A stretch of DNA of 64,000 nt from Kineococcus mangrovi (GCF_041320705.1 NZ_JBGGTQ010000012.1:37295-101294); one strand, 5' to 3'. Counted from the stretch's first letter, positions 7,301 to 16,060 are shown. Notes: a model not told the origin generated them from the sequence alone. Translations and numbers: made by a program.

Positions 7301-9079
7301 TCAGGTCCCCAGGACCACCGGGTCGCCGGGGGTCAGGGCCCGCACCAGGGCGGCGACCGGCTGCGGGCGCTGGTACCAGTACCCCTGGGCCAGCGGGCAC
7401 CCCAGCGCGACGAGTTCGCGTTCCTGCTCACCGGTCTCGACGCCCTCGGCGATGACGACGAGGCCGAGGTCGCCGGACATCCGCAGCAGGCCCGCCAGCA
7501 GCGCGCGCCGACGGTCGCTGACGGTGAGCTGCGCGGTGAAGTGGGCGTCGAGCTTGAGGAAGTCGGCCGGCATCGTGTCGAGCTGGCTGAGCGCGGAGTA
7601 GCCCGTCCCGAAGTCGTCGATCGCGACCCGCACGCCGACGGCCCGCAGCTCCTCCAGGGTGTCGCGCGTCGCGTCCGAGGCCGATTCCACGGTGCTCTCG
7701 GTGACCTCCACGACGAGCGCGGACAACGGCCAGCCCGTGGCGGTGGCGGTGCCCAGCAGGTCCTGCACGAAGTCGGGGTCGACGAGGTGGCGCCCGGAGG
7801 CGTTGGTGGTGAGGAAGAAGTCCTGCCCGGTCGCCTCCCGCAGCACGACCGCGTCCGCGCACGCCCGGCGGGTGACGGCCCGGTCCAGGTCGGTGATGAG
7901 GTCGTTGGCCTCGGCCAGCGGGACGAACACGGCGGGGGAGACCGGACCGTGGACGGGGTGCGTCCAGCGGGCCAGGGCCTCCACGCCCACCAGGCGCGTC
8001 GCGTCCGGGCCCGCGCCGGGGACCACGACCGGTTGCAGGACGACGTCGAGGCCGTCCTCGGCCAGCGCCGTGCGCAGGTCGTCCAGCAGGCCCTCGTCCG
8101 CCCCGCCGGCGACGGCGACCCGCCCCCGGCCGGCGGCCTTCGCCTCGTACAGCGCGGTGTCGGAGCGCCGCAGCAACGTCCCGGGGTCCTCCTCGGCCCG
8201 CAGCTGCGCGACGCCGACCGACAGCCCGGTAGGGGCGGCCTCGGCGCGCAGCGCCTGCGCGACCTCCTCCGCCCCGGCGAGGTCGGTGCCCGGCAGCACC
8301 ACGGCGAACTCGTCACCGCCGTGCCGGGCGAACCCGGCGGTCGGGGCCAGGGCGTGCAGGCGCCGGGACAGCCGCTCGGCGAGGGCGACCAGCAGCTCGT
8401 CACCGGCCGCGTGGCCGCCGAGGTCGTTGACCTGCTTGAAGTGGTCGACGTCGACGAGGACGACCGACAGCGGCGCCCCCGTCCGGCGCGCGGTGCCGAC
8501 GCTCTCCTCGAGCCGTTCGTCGAAACCGCGGCGGTTCAGCAGGTCGGTGAGGCCGTCGCGCGAGCCGTGGGCGGCGCGCTGGACGAGCCGGCCGATGACG
8601 ACGACGACCGCGACCTGGACCGTCATGACGGCCCCCACCACGCCGGGGTCGACCTGCCGCCACAGCAGGCTGCCCGCGACCGCGGCGAGCAGCAGCCCGG
8701 TGTGCACCAGGGCGGCCCGGCGCGCGAAGAAGTAGAGGTTGTCCACGGCGCAGAAGACGAAGACGCAGGCCACGCCCAGAGCGGTCACGTCGTCGCGGCT
8801 CAGGAGGGTGGCGGCCGCCACGAAGCACGTCCCCTGGCCGACGACCAGGTGGAACGCCTCGCGCGGCAGGGCCCTGCCCCACCGCAGCAGGGCGGCGCCG
8901 AGCACCACGGCGAGACCGGCCACGGCGAGCAGGCCCACCGTGCGCGGGTCCGGGTCCGCCCAGGCACCCGTCGTCGTGAGGATCCCCGCCGTCCCGCCGG
9001 CGACGTAGAACGCCCCCGTGGTGTACGCCATGAGCCGTGGTGTCGCCACCTCGGGAACCCCGCGGGAGAGCACGTCCAC
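7301..9079 (-). CDS. Membrane GGDEF-EAL protein (c-di-GMP synthesis/degradation)
   Basis: About 592 residues from GTG 9079. Roughly six N-terminal membrane segments are followed by a GGDEF domain with intact HGGDEF and an EAL domain with intact VEALARW, DDFGTGYS, a KLD Lys and AEGVE. Both activities could therefore be present. An RxxD inhibitory site is not seen before GGDEF. The start is chosen because a sigma-28-like promoter (9114-9086) lies inside the longer frame and ends 6 bases before this GTG. The alternative start, ATG 9127, would add 16 residues and be 3 bases from the upstream gene's stop. The IS element sits directly at the 3' end. A role in motility is inferred from the promoter. 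Confidence 0.88.
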   Translation of the reverse strand: MDVLSRGVPEVATPRLMAYTTGAFYVAGGTAGILTTTGAWADPDPRTVGLLAVAGLAVVLGAALLRWGRALPREAFHLVVGQGTCFVAAATLLSRDDVTALGVACVFVFCAVDNLYFFARRAALVHTGLLLAAVAGSLLWRQVDPGVVGAVMTVQVAVVVVIGRLVQRAAHGSRDGLTDLLNRRGFDERLEESVGTARRTGAPLSVVLVDVDHFKQVNDLGGHAAGDELLVALAERLSRRLHALAPTAGFARHGGDEFAVVLPGTDLAGAEEVAQALRAEAAPTGLSVGVAQLRAEEDPGTLLRRSDTALYEAKAAGRGRVAVAGGADEGLLDDLRTALAEDGLDVVLQPVVVPGAGPDATRLVGVEALARWTHPVHGPVSPAVFVPLAEANDLITDLDRAVTRRACADAVVLREATGQDFFLTTNASGRHLVDPDFVQDLLGTATATGWPLSALVVEVTESTVESASDATRDTLEELRAVGVRVAIDDFGTGYSALSQLDTMPADFLKLDAHFTAQLTVSDRRRALLAGLLRMSGDLGLVVIAEGVETGEQERELVALGCPLAQGYWYQRPQPVAALVRALTPGDPVVLGT

Positions 9080-9085
9080 GCCAGA

Positions 9086-9114
9086 CCATCGGCGTGCGCG
9101 CCCCGGTGCTTGAC
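9086..9114 (-). promoter_or_regulatory. Sigma-28 (FliA)-like promoter of the GGDEF-EAL gene
   Basis: On the minus strand GTCAAG (9114-9109), 15 bases, then GCCGATGG (9093-9086). This resembles the flagellar sigma-factor consensus (TAAAG/CTCAAG, about 14-15 bases, GCCGATAA). The GTG at 9079 follows 6 bases after the -10, so the message could be leaderless. Confidence 0.55.
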
Positions 9115-9130
9115 CGTCTGCAGCCATCGG

Positions 9131-10855
9131 TCAGGGGCGCGGGGCCGCACGGTCCAGCGTGAACCACACGACCTTCCCCGTCCCCTCCGGCCCCTCGCCC
9201 GGGCGGCACCCCCAGGCGGAGGCGGCGAGGTCGACGAGCTGCAGGCCCCGGCCCGAGAGGGCGTCGGGGTCGGCCGGCAGCACCTCGGGCACCCGGTCGT
9301 TGTCGTCGGAGACCTCCACGAGGAGCCGGTCGGCCGAGCTCGCGACCTGCAGCCCGACGTCGCTGCGCCCGTGCAGGACCGCGTTGGTGACCAGTTCGCT
9401 GACGAGCAGCGCGGCGACCTCCACGGTGTCCTCGTCCCAGCCGTCGTCCAGGGCGAGACGGCGCACGGCGCGGCGGGCGGCCCCCGAGGACTCCGGGGCG
9501 CAGGGGAGCAGGACGACGCGCGAGCTGGCCACCGCCTCGGCCCGGGCGGGGAGGGGCGGGTGGGCGGCCCCGGCCGCGGTGGTGCGGTGACCGACGCCGA
9601 CCAGCAGGATCGTGCGGTCGTCGTCGAGGACGTCCCCGCGGCCGGGCTCCGCACGCACCTCGGCCAGCCGGTCGCAGAGGTCCTGCACGCCGGTGCGGTG
9701 GGGGTCCTCGAGCGCGCGCCCGAAGGTGACCAGCGCCTGCTCCAGGTCCCTCTCGCGGTCCTCGACCACCCCGTCGGTCACGAGGGCGAGCAGGCTGCCG
9801 GGCGGCAGCACGCGGCGGTGCTCGGTGCGTGCCTGGGAGGCGTCCACCCCGAGCAGGAGGTCGTCCCCGGCGCCGTCGCGCAGCACCTCGAGGCGGCCCC
9901 CGGGGTGGCGCACGAGCGGGGGCGGGTGACCGGCGTTGGCCCACCGCACCTCCAGCGCCCCGTCCGCCTCGACGCGCGCGGTCGCGAGCACGGCGGTGGC
10001 CAGGGTGCCGGGCTCCAGCGCCGTGGCCACGGCGTCCAGCCGGTCCAGCAGCCGTGCCGGGCCGTCGTCGCTGTCCCACGCCAGCCCGCGCAGCATGGTG
10101 CGCAACCGGGTCATGGCGGCCGCGGCCCGCGCGTCGTGGCCCGCGACGTCACCGATGGCGAGCAGCAGGTCCCCGCGCGCCCGGGTCAGGACGTCGTACC
10201 AGTCGCCGCCGATGGAGGCGCCGGCCCGCACGGGCCGGTAGCTGACCCCGAGGTCGAGACCGGCCACGGCGGGCAGGCGGGACACCACCCCGCGCTGCAG
10301 CTCCCGGGCGAGGCCCACGACCAGCGCGGTCGCCCGGTCCTGGCGGTCCTGGGACAGCACCCGGTGCAGCGAGGGCGCGCAGTGCGCCGCGAACACCCCG
10401 AGCAGGGTCTCCTCGTCCGGCCCGAACGGGGCGGGCGCCTCCCACGACACGGCCAGCGAGCCGTAGGTCTCCTCCCCCGCGGTCAGGGGCAGCAGGGCCC
10501 ACCGGGCGCGGCCGGTGACGTCGACGACGTCGGCCATCCGCGGGTGGACGGCGCGGGCCGCGGGCCGGTCCGGGACGAGGAAGGTGCGTCCCTCGCGCGC
10601 GGCTCGGCAGGCCGGCAGGGGGCTGTCGTGGGCTTCGTAGGCGAACCGGGAGCGCAACTCGTCCCCGAAGGAGGTGGCCAGCACCAGTTCCCAGCCGCCG
10701 TCCTCGGCGCGGGTCACCAGACCGCACCCGGCGGAGCCGAGGATCCGCAGCCCGTGGTCGGTGAGGGCGCGCAGGACGTCCTCGACGGTGGCGGCGCCGC
10801 TCAACCGGACGGCGAAGTCCGCCAGGTCCTCCCAGACCGACCGCGCACCGTCCAT
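9131..10855 (-). CDS. GAF - SpoIIE phosphatase - RsbW-like ATPase regulatory protein
   Basis: A 574-residue three-domain switch protein. A GAF-like sensor spans about residues 10-150 and a PP2C/SpoIIE phosphatase about 175-390, with metal-binding Asp residues in GGDWYD, GDVAGHD, VTDGVVE and DDRTI. A C-terminal HATPase of the anti-sigma-kinase type (about 440-565) has the N-box ELVTNAVLHG and the glycine box SGRGLQLVD. It would both dephosphorylate an anti-sigma-factor antagonist and phosphorylate one or bind a sigma factor, linking an unknown signal to a general stress response. The ATG at 10855 has GGAG 8 bases upstream. Its stop is 3 bases from an alternative start of the GGDEF-EAL gene, so the two may be co-transcribed. 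Confidence 0.9.
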   Translation of the reverse strand: MDGARSVWEDLADFAVRLSGAATVEDVLRALTDHGLRILGSAGCGLVTRAEDGGWELVLATSFGDELRSRFAYEAHDSPLPACRAAREGRTFLVPDRPAARAVHPRMADVVDVTGRARWALLPLTAGEETYGSLAVSWEAPAPFGPDEETLLGVFAAHCAPSLHRVLSQDRQDRATALVVGLARELQRGVVSRLPAVAGLDLGVSYRPVRAGASIGGDWYDVLTRARGDLLLAIGDVAGHDARAAAAMTRLRTMLRGLAWDSDDGPARLLDRLDAVATALEPGTLATAVLATARVEADGALEVRWANAGHPPPLVRHPGGRLEVLRDGAGDDLLLGVDASQARTEHRRVLPPGSLLALVTDGVVEDRERDLEQALVTFGRALEDPHRTGVQDLCDRLAEVRAEPGRGDVLDDDRTILLVGVGHRTTAAGAAHPPLPARAEAVASSRVVLLPCAPESSGAARRAVRRLALDDGWDEDTVEVAALLVSELVTNAVLHGRSDVGLQVASSADRLLVEVSDDNDRVPEVLPADPDALSGRGLQLVDLAASAWGCRPGEGPEGTGKVVWFTLDRAAPRP

Positions 10856-10911
10856 CCCGATCTCCCGGTCCTGATCGCGTTCCTGCTGGCAGTGCGTCGC
10901 GAGCACACCAC

Positions 10912-10927
10912 ACCGAGTGCTCGGTGC
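10912..10927. promoter_or_regulatory. Inverted repeat upstream of the SpoIIE-type gene
   Basis: CACCGAG-TG-CTCGGTG is a 7-bp inverted repeat with a 2-base centre, 57 bases upstream of the start at 10855. A plausible operator; the regulator is unknown. Confidence 0.35.
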
Positions 10928-10988
10928 CCGCGGGGCACGGTCGGTCGAATCGTCTCACGGGAGCCCCCGGAACGTCGCCCGGGACCTG

Positions 10989-11017
10989 CCCCGTGAGCAG
11001 TCCGGCTGCTCACGGGG
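10989..11017 (-). terminator. Strong stem-loop after the CurA-like gene
   Basis: CCCCGTGAGCAG, loop TCCGG, CTGCTCACGGGG: a perfect 12-bp stem 26 bases downstream of the stop of the minus-strand reductase gene. Best terminator candidate in the window. Confidence 0.7.
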
Positions 11018-11042
11018 CGGCGCCGTCGCGCGGTGGTGCGCT

Positions 11043-12047
11043 TCAGACGCGGACGACCATCTTGCCGGTGTTCGCGCCGCGCATCATCGACAGGAACGCC
11101 TCCACGGAGTTCTCGATCCCGTCGACGACGGTCTCGTCGAAGACGATCTCGCCCTCGGCGAACCAGCCGGTCACGCGCTCGCGGAACTCACCCGCCAGGT
11201 GGGCGTGGTCGCCGACGATGAACCCGCGCAGCGTCAGCTTCTTGGCGACGAGCTGGAACAGGTTCTCCGGGCCGGCGGCGCGCTCGGTGCTGTTGTAGGC
11301 CGAGATCGCCCCGCACAGCGCGGCGCGGCCGTGCGGGTTGAAGGTGTCGATCGCCGCGGCCAGGTGGTCGCCGCCGACGTTGTCGAAGAACACGTCGACA
11401 CCGCCCGGGACGACGGTCGGGAGCTGCTCGCGGATCGGGGCGTCCTTGTAGTTCACGGCCGCGTCGTAACCGTACTTCGACGTGAGCAGCTCGACCTTCT
11501 CGGCCGAACCCGCCGAGCCGACGACGCGGCCCGCACCGAGGAGGCGGGCGATCTGCCCGACCGCGGTGCCGACGGCACCGGCTGCGCCGGAGACGAAGAC
11601 GGTGTCACCCTCCTGCAGGTGGGCGACGTCGACGAGACCGGCGTAGGCGGTCAGGCCCGTCATGCCGAGGATGCCCAGGTGCACCGAGTTCGGGGCGCCG
11701 GGGACCTCGGGGACGGCGCGGAACTCCGCAGCCGGGCCCTGGGCGACGTCGCGCCAGCCGAGGTTGTGCACGACGAGGGTCCCCTCGGGCAGGTCGGCGG
11801 TGCCGGAGGCGACGACGCGGCCGACGGCGCCGCCGGTCATGGTCTCGCCCAGCGCGTACGGCGGGACGTAGCTCTTGGCGTCGTTCATGCGGCCACGCAT
11901 GTACGGGTCCACGGAGACGAACTCGTTCTGCACGCGCACCTCGCCGTCGGCGAGGTCGGGCAGGTCGACCTGCGCGGTGCGGAAGTTCTCCGGGGTCGGC
12001 CAGCCCGTCGGGCGGGAGGCGAGCTGGACCTGGGTGCTGGTGGGCAC
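11043..12047 (-). CDS. curA: NADP-dependent oxidoreductase, CurA-like (MDR family)
   Basis: A 334-residue zinc-free medium-chain reductase. Segments VDPYMRGRMNDAKSY, LGMTGLTAYAGL and VFFDNVGG, together with the glycine-rich SGAAGAVGTAVGQ, match the curcumin/enone reductase (CurA, YncB) and 2-alkenal reductase group. It reduces the C=C bond of alpha,beta-unsaturated carbonyls with NADPH, a detoxification role. The GTG start at 12047 has GAGAGGA about 6-8 bases upstream. It is divergent from a TetR gene, its likely regulator. The symbol is by similarity only, and the true substrate is unknown. Confidence 0.87.
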   Translation of the reverse strand: MPTSTQVQLASRPTGWPTPENFRTAQVDLPDLADGEVRVQNEFVSVDPYMRGRMNDAKSYVPPYALGETMTGGAVGRVVASGTADLPEGTLVVHNLGWRDVAQGPAAEFRAVPEVPGAPNSVHLGILGMTGLTAYAGLVDVAHLQEGDTVFVSGAAGAVGTAVGQIARLLGAGRVVGSAGSAEKVELLTSKYGYDAAVNYKDAPIREQLPTVVPGGVDVFFDNVGGDHLAAAIDTFNPHGRAALCGAISAYNSTERAAGPENLFQLVAKKLTLRGFIVGDHAHLAGEFRERVTGWFAEGEIVFDETVVDGIENSVEAFLSMMRGANTGKMVVRV

Positions 12048-12194
12048 GGGGGATTCCTCTCGGTTCTGCGGGGTGTCGTCGGAGTGCTTCGCCACGGGCC
12101 GGGACGATCGCCGGTCGCGGGGCGCTGAGCGCGGACGCCCGGCCCCTGCGGCCGGGGTCCCCCGCCGGACGGCCCGTTGTGTGATGACCGTTCC

Positions 12195-12202
12195 ACTATA
12201 CT
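12195..12202. promoter_or_regulatory. Overlapping divergent -10 boxes between curA-like and tetR genes
   Basis: ACTATACT reads TATACT on the plus strand, 7 bases before the tetR ATG at 12210 (leaderless). It reads TATAGT on the minus strand, facing the reductase gene about 140 bases away. The shared site would make the two promoters mutually exclusive. Confidence 0.5.
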
Positions 12203-12209
12203 CTCGTCC

Positions 12210-12800
12210 ATGGGCCGGTCGCAGACCTTCGACACCGCCACCGTCGTCCGGGCGGCGCGCACCCTCTTCTGGCAGCGCGGGTACGAGGACGTCTCCGTGC
12301 CCGACCTCGAGGAGGTCACCGGGATCAAGCGGTCGAGCCTCTACCACGCCTTCGGCAGCAAGCGGGGGGTGTTCGACGCGGCCGTCGACAGCTACCTCGA
12401 GGACGTCGTCCGCCCGCGGCTGCGTCCCCTCCAGGGGCCCGACGTCGCCCCCGAGGCCCTCGTGACGACGTACCTCGGCGGGCTGCGCGCCGCCCTCGCC
12501 GACGGCCGGCCCGCCGCGCTGCAGACCGGTTGCCTCCTGGTGAACTCCGCCACCGCCCCCGTCGGCCGGGACGAGGCGGTGGCCCAGGTCGTGCACGACT
12601 ACCGCGCCGAGCTGCACGCCGCCTTCCGGCGGGGGGCGCTCGCGGCGGGGGTCGCGGCGCCGGAGCAGGTGGCGACGCTGTGCACGTCGGCCGTCGTCAG
12701 CGCGTTCGTGCTCGCGCGGATCGACCCGGCCGAGGCGGTCGCGACGCTGGACGCGGTGCTCGACGTCGTGACGCGGGAGGGCGGGGTCCTCAGACGGTGA
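12210..12800 (+). CDS. TetR-family regulator
   Basis: A 196-residue TetR-type repressor. The N-terminal DNA-binding domain contains FWQRGYEDVSVPDL followed by TGIKRSSLYHAFGSKR, the usual recognition-helix region. The C-terminal domain carries QTGCLLVNSA, as in the AcrR/NemR-like group that responds to electrophiles. The ATG at 12210 follows a TATACT box by 7 bases with no Shine-Dalgarno. It is divergent from the CurA-like reductase, so it probably controls that gene and itself in response to reactive carbonyls or similar ligands (inference). Its 3' end overlaps the convergent EAL-LOV-GGDEF gene by 11 bases. Confidence 0.88.
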   Translation: MGRSQTFDTATVVRAARTLFWQRGYEDVSVPDLEEVTGIKRSSLYHAFGSKRGVFDAAVDSYLEDVVRPRLRPLQGPDVAPEALVTTYLGGLRAALADGRPAALQTGCLLVNSATAPVGRDEAVAQVVHDYRAELHAAFRRGALAAGVAAPEQVATLCTSAVVSAFVLARIDPAEAVATLDAVLDVVTREGGVLRR

Positions 12801-15033
12801 CCCGCCCGCGCTTGACCCGGTACATCGCGTGGTCGGCGTTCCGCAGCAGGTCCTCGAACGTCGTGCCGTGCCGGCCGGACACCGCGACACCGGTGCTGAT
12901 GCCCAGGGACAGCTGGACCCCGTGCAGGTCCACGGGATCGGCGACGCGGGCGGCCACGCCGGCCACCGCGCGGGCGGCGACGTCCTCGGCGTCGTCGGGG
13001 GCCAGGCCGGTGAGCGCGACGATGAACTCGTCGCCACCCAGGCGCGCCAGGACCGCCCCGGCCGGGGTGGCCTCGCGCAGCCGCCGCGCCACCTCCACCA
13101 GCAGGTCGTCCCCGGCCGCGTGGCCGAGTTCGTCGTTGACGACCTTGAAGTCGTCGAGGTCGCAGAACAGCAGCGCGGTGCGCGCGTCGGTGCGGCGCAG
13201 CGCCTCCTCGACGAGGGGTTCGACGCGCCGCCGGTTCGCCAGCCCGGTCAGCGGGTCGGTGTAGGCGAACTCCTCGATGCGCCGCAGGTGCTCGCGGGAC
13301 CGCTCGCGTTCGACCTCCAGCTCCTGCTGGGCCCGGACGCGGGCGGTCACGTCGTTCTGGACGCCGATGTACTGCACGACGCGGCCGGTCGCGTCGGCCA
13401 CGGGTGCGAGGTAGACCTCGTTCCACCACGGTTCGCGCTGCGGGCCGCGGTGGTTCAGCAGCACCCCGCGCCACTCCTGGCCGGACTGCAGGGCCGACCG
13501 GATCTCGTTCAGCGTGCCCCGGTCGGTGTCCGGCCCCTGCAGCAGACGGCAGTTGCGGCCCAGGACGTCCTCGGACCGGAACCCGGACAGTTCCTCGAAC
13601 GCGGAGTTCACGTAGACCAGCGGGTGGTCCGGGCGCAGCATGTCGGCGATCGAGATGCCGCTGCTCGTCGCGCCGAGGGCGCGCTGCAGCAACGCCTCCG
13701 CGGTGCCCGCGGCGACGGCCCCGGTGGGGCGCGCGGCGGTGCGCGGGGGGACCGCGTCGCGCGGGGCCGCGGCGGGGACCTCCGTCGCGGCGGCGGTGCG
13801 CGGGGCGACCCGGGACAGCAGCGACTGCGCGGCCGCCGCCACGGTGGCGCGCTCGTAGGTCAGCGCGTACTCGAACGTCCGCTCCCGCTCGGGAGCGTCG
13901 TCGCCGAGGTCGCGGGCCAGCAGGGCCGCGGCGAAGTGCGGGGCCAGCACGACGACGTCCCACTCCCCGCGCACCGGGTCCTGCGGGCTCAGGGAGGCCC
14001 CGCGGACACCGGGCAGGGGCGTCTCCGGCAGGTCCTCACCGAGAGCGCAGACGAAACCCACGCGGTCGGCGAGGTCGCGGTACCGGCTGCGGGTGGCCGG
14101 GGTGAAGTGCCGGGCGTACTGGAACGTCGAGGCGACGACGCACGTCTCGCCCAGGCGCATCGCCTCGCGCTCGAGCTGCTTGCTGAGCTCGATGAGCAGC
14201 GCCTTGGGGGCGCGGCGCAGCGGGGTCCCGGCGGGCAGCAGCGCGAACGGCGAGGACGGTTCGGTGCCCGCGACCGCCACCGGCGCCGGCAGGACGAGCT
14301 CGGCGACGGCGGGCGCCGGCGACGGCGGAGCCGCGGGCCGGCCGAACAACCAGCCCTGACCCAGCTGGGCGCCCAGCGCCCGGGCGGTCAGCAGGTGCCG
14401 CTCGTCCTCGATGCCCTCGGCCAGGACCAGCGCCCCGGACTCCTGCGCGTACGCGTTGACGGCGTTCATGATCTGCGCGACGGCCGGGCCGGGCCGGTCC
14501 TGCACCAGGCGCAGGTCGAGCTTGACGACGTCCGGGCGCAGCAGCGGCATGAACGCCAGGGACATCGCGTCCGCGCCGACGTCGTCCAGGGCGATGGCCC
14601 AGCCGAGCTCGCGCACGCGGGTCACGGTCCGCAGCAGCTCGGCGGGCCGGGCCGCGAGGGCGCGCTCGGTGATCTCCACGACGACGCGCAGCCCGGTCGG
14701 GGCGCCGTCGGCCAGGGCCATGAGCTCGGTCAGCGGCGCCGCGTCGAGGATCTCCGGTTCGACGTTGACGAAGAGCGTCAGCGGTGCGACCACGCCGTGC
14801 TCCAGCGCGCCGCGCAGGGCGGCGGCGCGGCAGGCGTGGTCGAGCTCGGACAGCACGTCCTCGGCGCGGGCCGCGGCGAACAGCTGGTCGGGGCGCTGCA
14901 GCGGGCCGACCGGGCCGCGCGCGAGCGCCTCGTAGGCGACGACGGCACCGGTGTCGAGGTCCACGATCGGCTGGAAGACGCTGTGGACGGCCCGCTCGCG
15001 CAGGACCTCGTGGATCGTCGCACCGTTCGTCAC
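12790..15033 (-). CDS. EAL-DICT-LOV-GGDEF photoreceptor-like c-di-GMP enzyme
   Basis: A 747-residue protein with domains in an unusual order. EAL (about 5-240): EAL at 35-37 and AEGIE are intact, but loop 6 reads DDVGAD instead of DDFGTG. A DICT-like sensor covers about 280-405. A LOV-type PAS covers about 450-563, with GRNCRLLQ and the photoactive Cys at 495; flavin contacts Asn494, Arg496, Gln499, Asn527, Asn538 and the signalling Gln559 all appear present. A short helical linker leads to GGDEF (LGGDEF at 665-670, no RxxD site). LOV domains bind FMN and form a Cys adduct in blue light, so light probably controls c-di-GMP output. The GTG start at 15033 has AAGGA upstream. Enzyme direction is unknown. 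Confidence 0.9.
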   Translation of the reverse strand: MTNGATIHEVLRERAVHSVFQPIVDLDTGAVVAYEALARGPVGPLQRPDQLFAAARAEDVLSELDHACRAAALRGALEHGVVAPLTLFVNVEPEILDAAPLTELMALADGAPTGLRVVVEITERALAARPAELLRTVTRVRELGWAIALDDVGADAMSLAFMPLLRPDVVKLDLRLVQDRPGPAVAQIMNAVNAYAQESGALVLAEGIEDERHLLTARALGAQLGQGWLFGRPAAPPSPAPAVAELVLPAPVAVAGTEPSSPFALLPAGTPLRRAPKALLIELSKQLEREAMRLGETCVVASTFQYARHFTPATRSRYRDLADRVGFVCALGEDLPETPLPGVRGASLSPQDPVRGEWDVVVLAPHFAAALLARDLGDDAPERERTFEYALTYERATVAAAAQSLLSRVAPRTAAATEVPAAAPRDAVPPRTAARPTGAVAAGTAEALLQRALGATSSGISIADMLRPDHPLVYVNSAFEELSGFRSEDVLGRNCRLLQGPDTDRGTLNEIRSALQSGQEWRGVLLNHRGPQREPWWNEVYLAPVADATGRVVQYIGVQNDVTARVRAQQELEVERERSREHLRRIEEFAYTDPLTGLANRRRVEPLVEEALRRTDARTALLFCDLDDFKVVNDELGHAAGDDLLVEVARRLREATPAGAVLARLGGDEFIVALTGLAPDDAEDVAARAVAGVAARVADPVDLHGVQLSLGISTGVAVSGRHGTTFEDLLRNADHAMYRVKRGRVTV

Positions 15034-15123
15034 CTCGTGTCCTTCGGCAACCGGCGCCGGGTCCTGGGGAGGTCGTCACCCGGACGGCGCAGCGTGGACC
15101 GGGGCGCGTGGGAGGGTCGCCCC

Positions 15124-16035
15124 ATGAGCGTCGTGCTGGCCGTGGACGTCGGCGGAACCGGGTTGAAGGGGGCCGTCGTCGACGACCGCGGACGCACCCT
15201 CGCCCGCCGCGACCGGCCCACCCGCCTCGACGGACGCGGCCCGGCCGACAACCTGCTGGCCCTCGTCGCCGACCTGACGGCGCTGGCCGGTGCCGAGGAG
15301 CCCGTGGCCGTCGGCGTCGGCACCCCCGGAATCGTCGACGAGGCGACCGGCACCGTCGTCTACGCCTCGAACCTCGGCTGGCGCGACGTCGGCCTGCGGG
15401 CGCTGCTGGAGGACGCGACGGGCCTGCCCGTCGGGGTGGGCCACGACGCGCGGGCGGCGGGCCGGGCCGAGCAGCTGGCCTCGGGCACGCACGGCAGCTT
15501 CGTCTTCGTGCCCATCGGGACGGGGATCGCGGCCGCCCTCGTCGTGGAGGGGACCGCCGTCAGCGGCGTCTCGGGGGCGGCGGGGGAGTTCGGGCACGTC
15601 GTCGTCCACCCCGGCGGGGAGGTCTGCCCGTGCGGGCAGCACGGGTGCGTCGAGGCGTACGCGGCCGGCGGGGCGGTCGTGCGGCGCTTCCGCGCGCGCG
15701 GTGGTGAGGCGGCCTCGACCGCGGAGGTGGTGGCCCTCCTCGGCTGGGACCCGCGCGCCGACGAGGTCTGGGCGGACGCGGTGCGCGCCCTGGCGCTGGG
15801 TCTGCAGGGGCTGACGATGCTGCTGGACCCGGCCGAGATCGTCCTCGGCGGCGGGGTGTCCGGCGCGGGCGCGGTCCTGCTGGACCCCCTGGGCGCCGAG
15901 CTGGCCTCCCTGCTGACCTGGCGGTCGCCGCCCCCGCTGCGGACGGCCCGCTGGGGGGCCCAGGCCGGGCGCGTCGGGGCCGCCCTGCTGGGGTTCGAGC
16001 GGGCCGGGGTGACGCCGGACTTCCAGCTCGGCTGA
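15124..16035 (+). CDS. ROK-family sugar kinase (glucokinase-like)
   Basis: A 303-residue ROK protein without a DNA-binding domain, hence a kinase rather than a repressor. The ATP-binding motif is DVGGTGLKG at the N-terminus, followed by PIGTGIAAAL and SGAAGEFGH. The zinc-binding motif C-x-C-G-x2-G-C-x-E is present as CPCGQHGCVE. It would phosphorylate glucose or a related hexose in the cytoplasm. It lies upstream of, but convergent with, the sugar cluster at 16061-24633, so a link to that cluster is possible but not shown. It is divergent from the LOV gene. Confidence 0.88.
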   Translation: MSVVLAVDVGGTGLKGAVVDDRGRTLARRDRPTRLDGRGPADNLLALVADLTALAGAEEPVAVGVGTPGIVDEATGTVVYASNLGWRDVGLRALLEDATGLPVGVGHDARAAGRAEQLASGTHGSFVFVPIGTGIAAALVVEGTAVSGVSGAAGEFGHVVVHPGGEVCPCGQHGCVEAYAAGGAVVRRFRARGGEAASTAEVVALLGWDPRADEVWADAVRALALGLQGLTMLLDPAEIVLGGGVSGAGAVLLDPLGAELASLLTWRSPPPLRTARWGAQAGRVGAALLGFERAGVTPDFQLG

Positions 16036-16060
16036 GGCCAGCCCGGGAGCGGCGGCCGGG

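Noticed and set aside
7541..10996. Open frame of 1151 codons on the plus strand
   Set aside because: It lies opposite the GGDEF-EAL and SpoIIE-type genes, whose minus-strand frames contain full catalytic motifs. The plus-strand product is Gly/Arg/Asp-rich without domains; GC-rich third positions create such shadows.
12829..15060. Long plus-strand frame opposite the LOV gene that joins the ROK gene
   Set aside because: Only the part from 15124 on has ROK motifs; the upstream part is the shadow of the EAL-DICT-LOV-GGDEF gene.
15041..15069. Possible sigma-28-like promoter before the LOV gene (GCCGAAGG with CCCCAG 15 bases upstream)
   Set aside because: The -35 matches at only 4 of 6 positions; too weak to list with the others.
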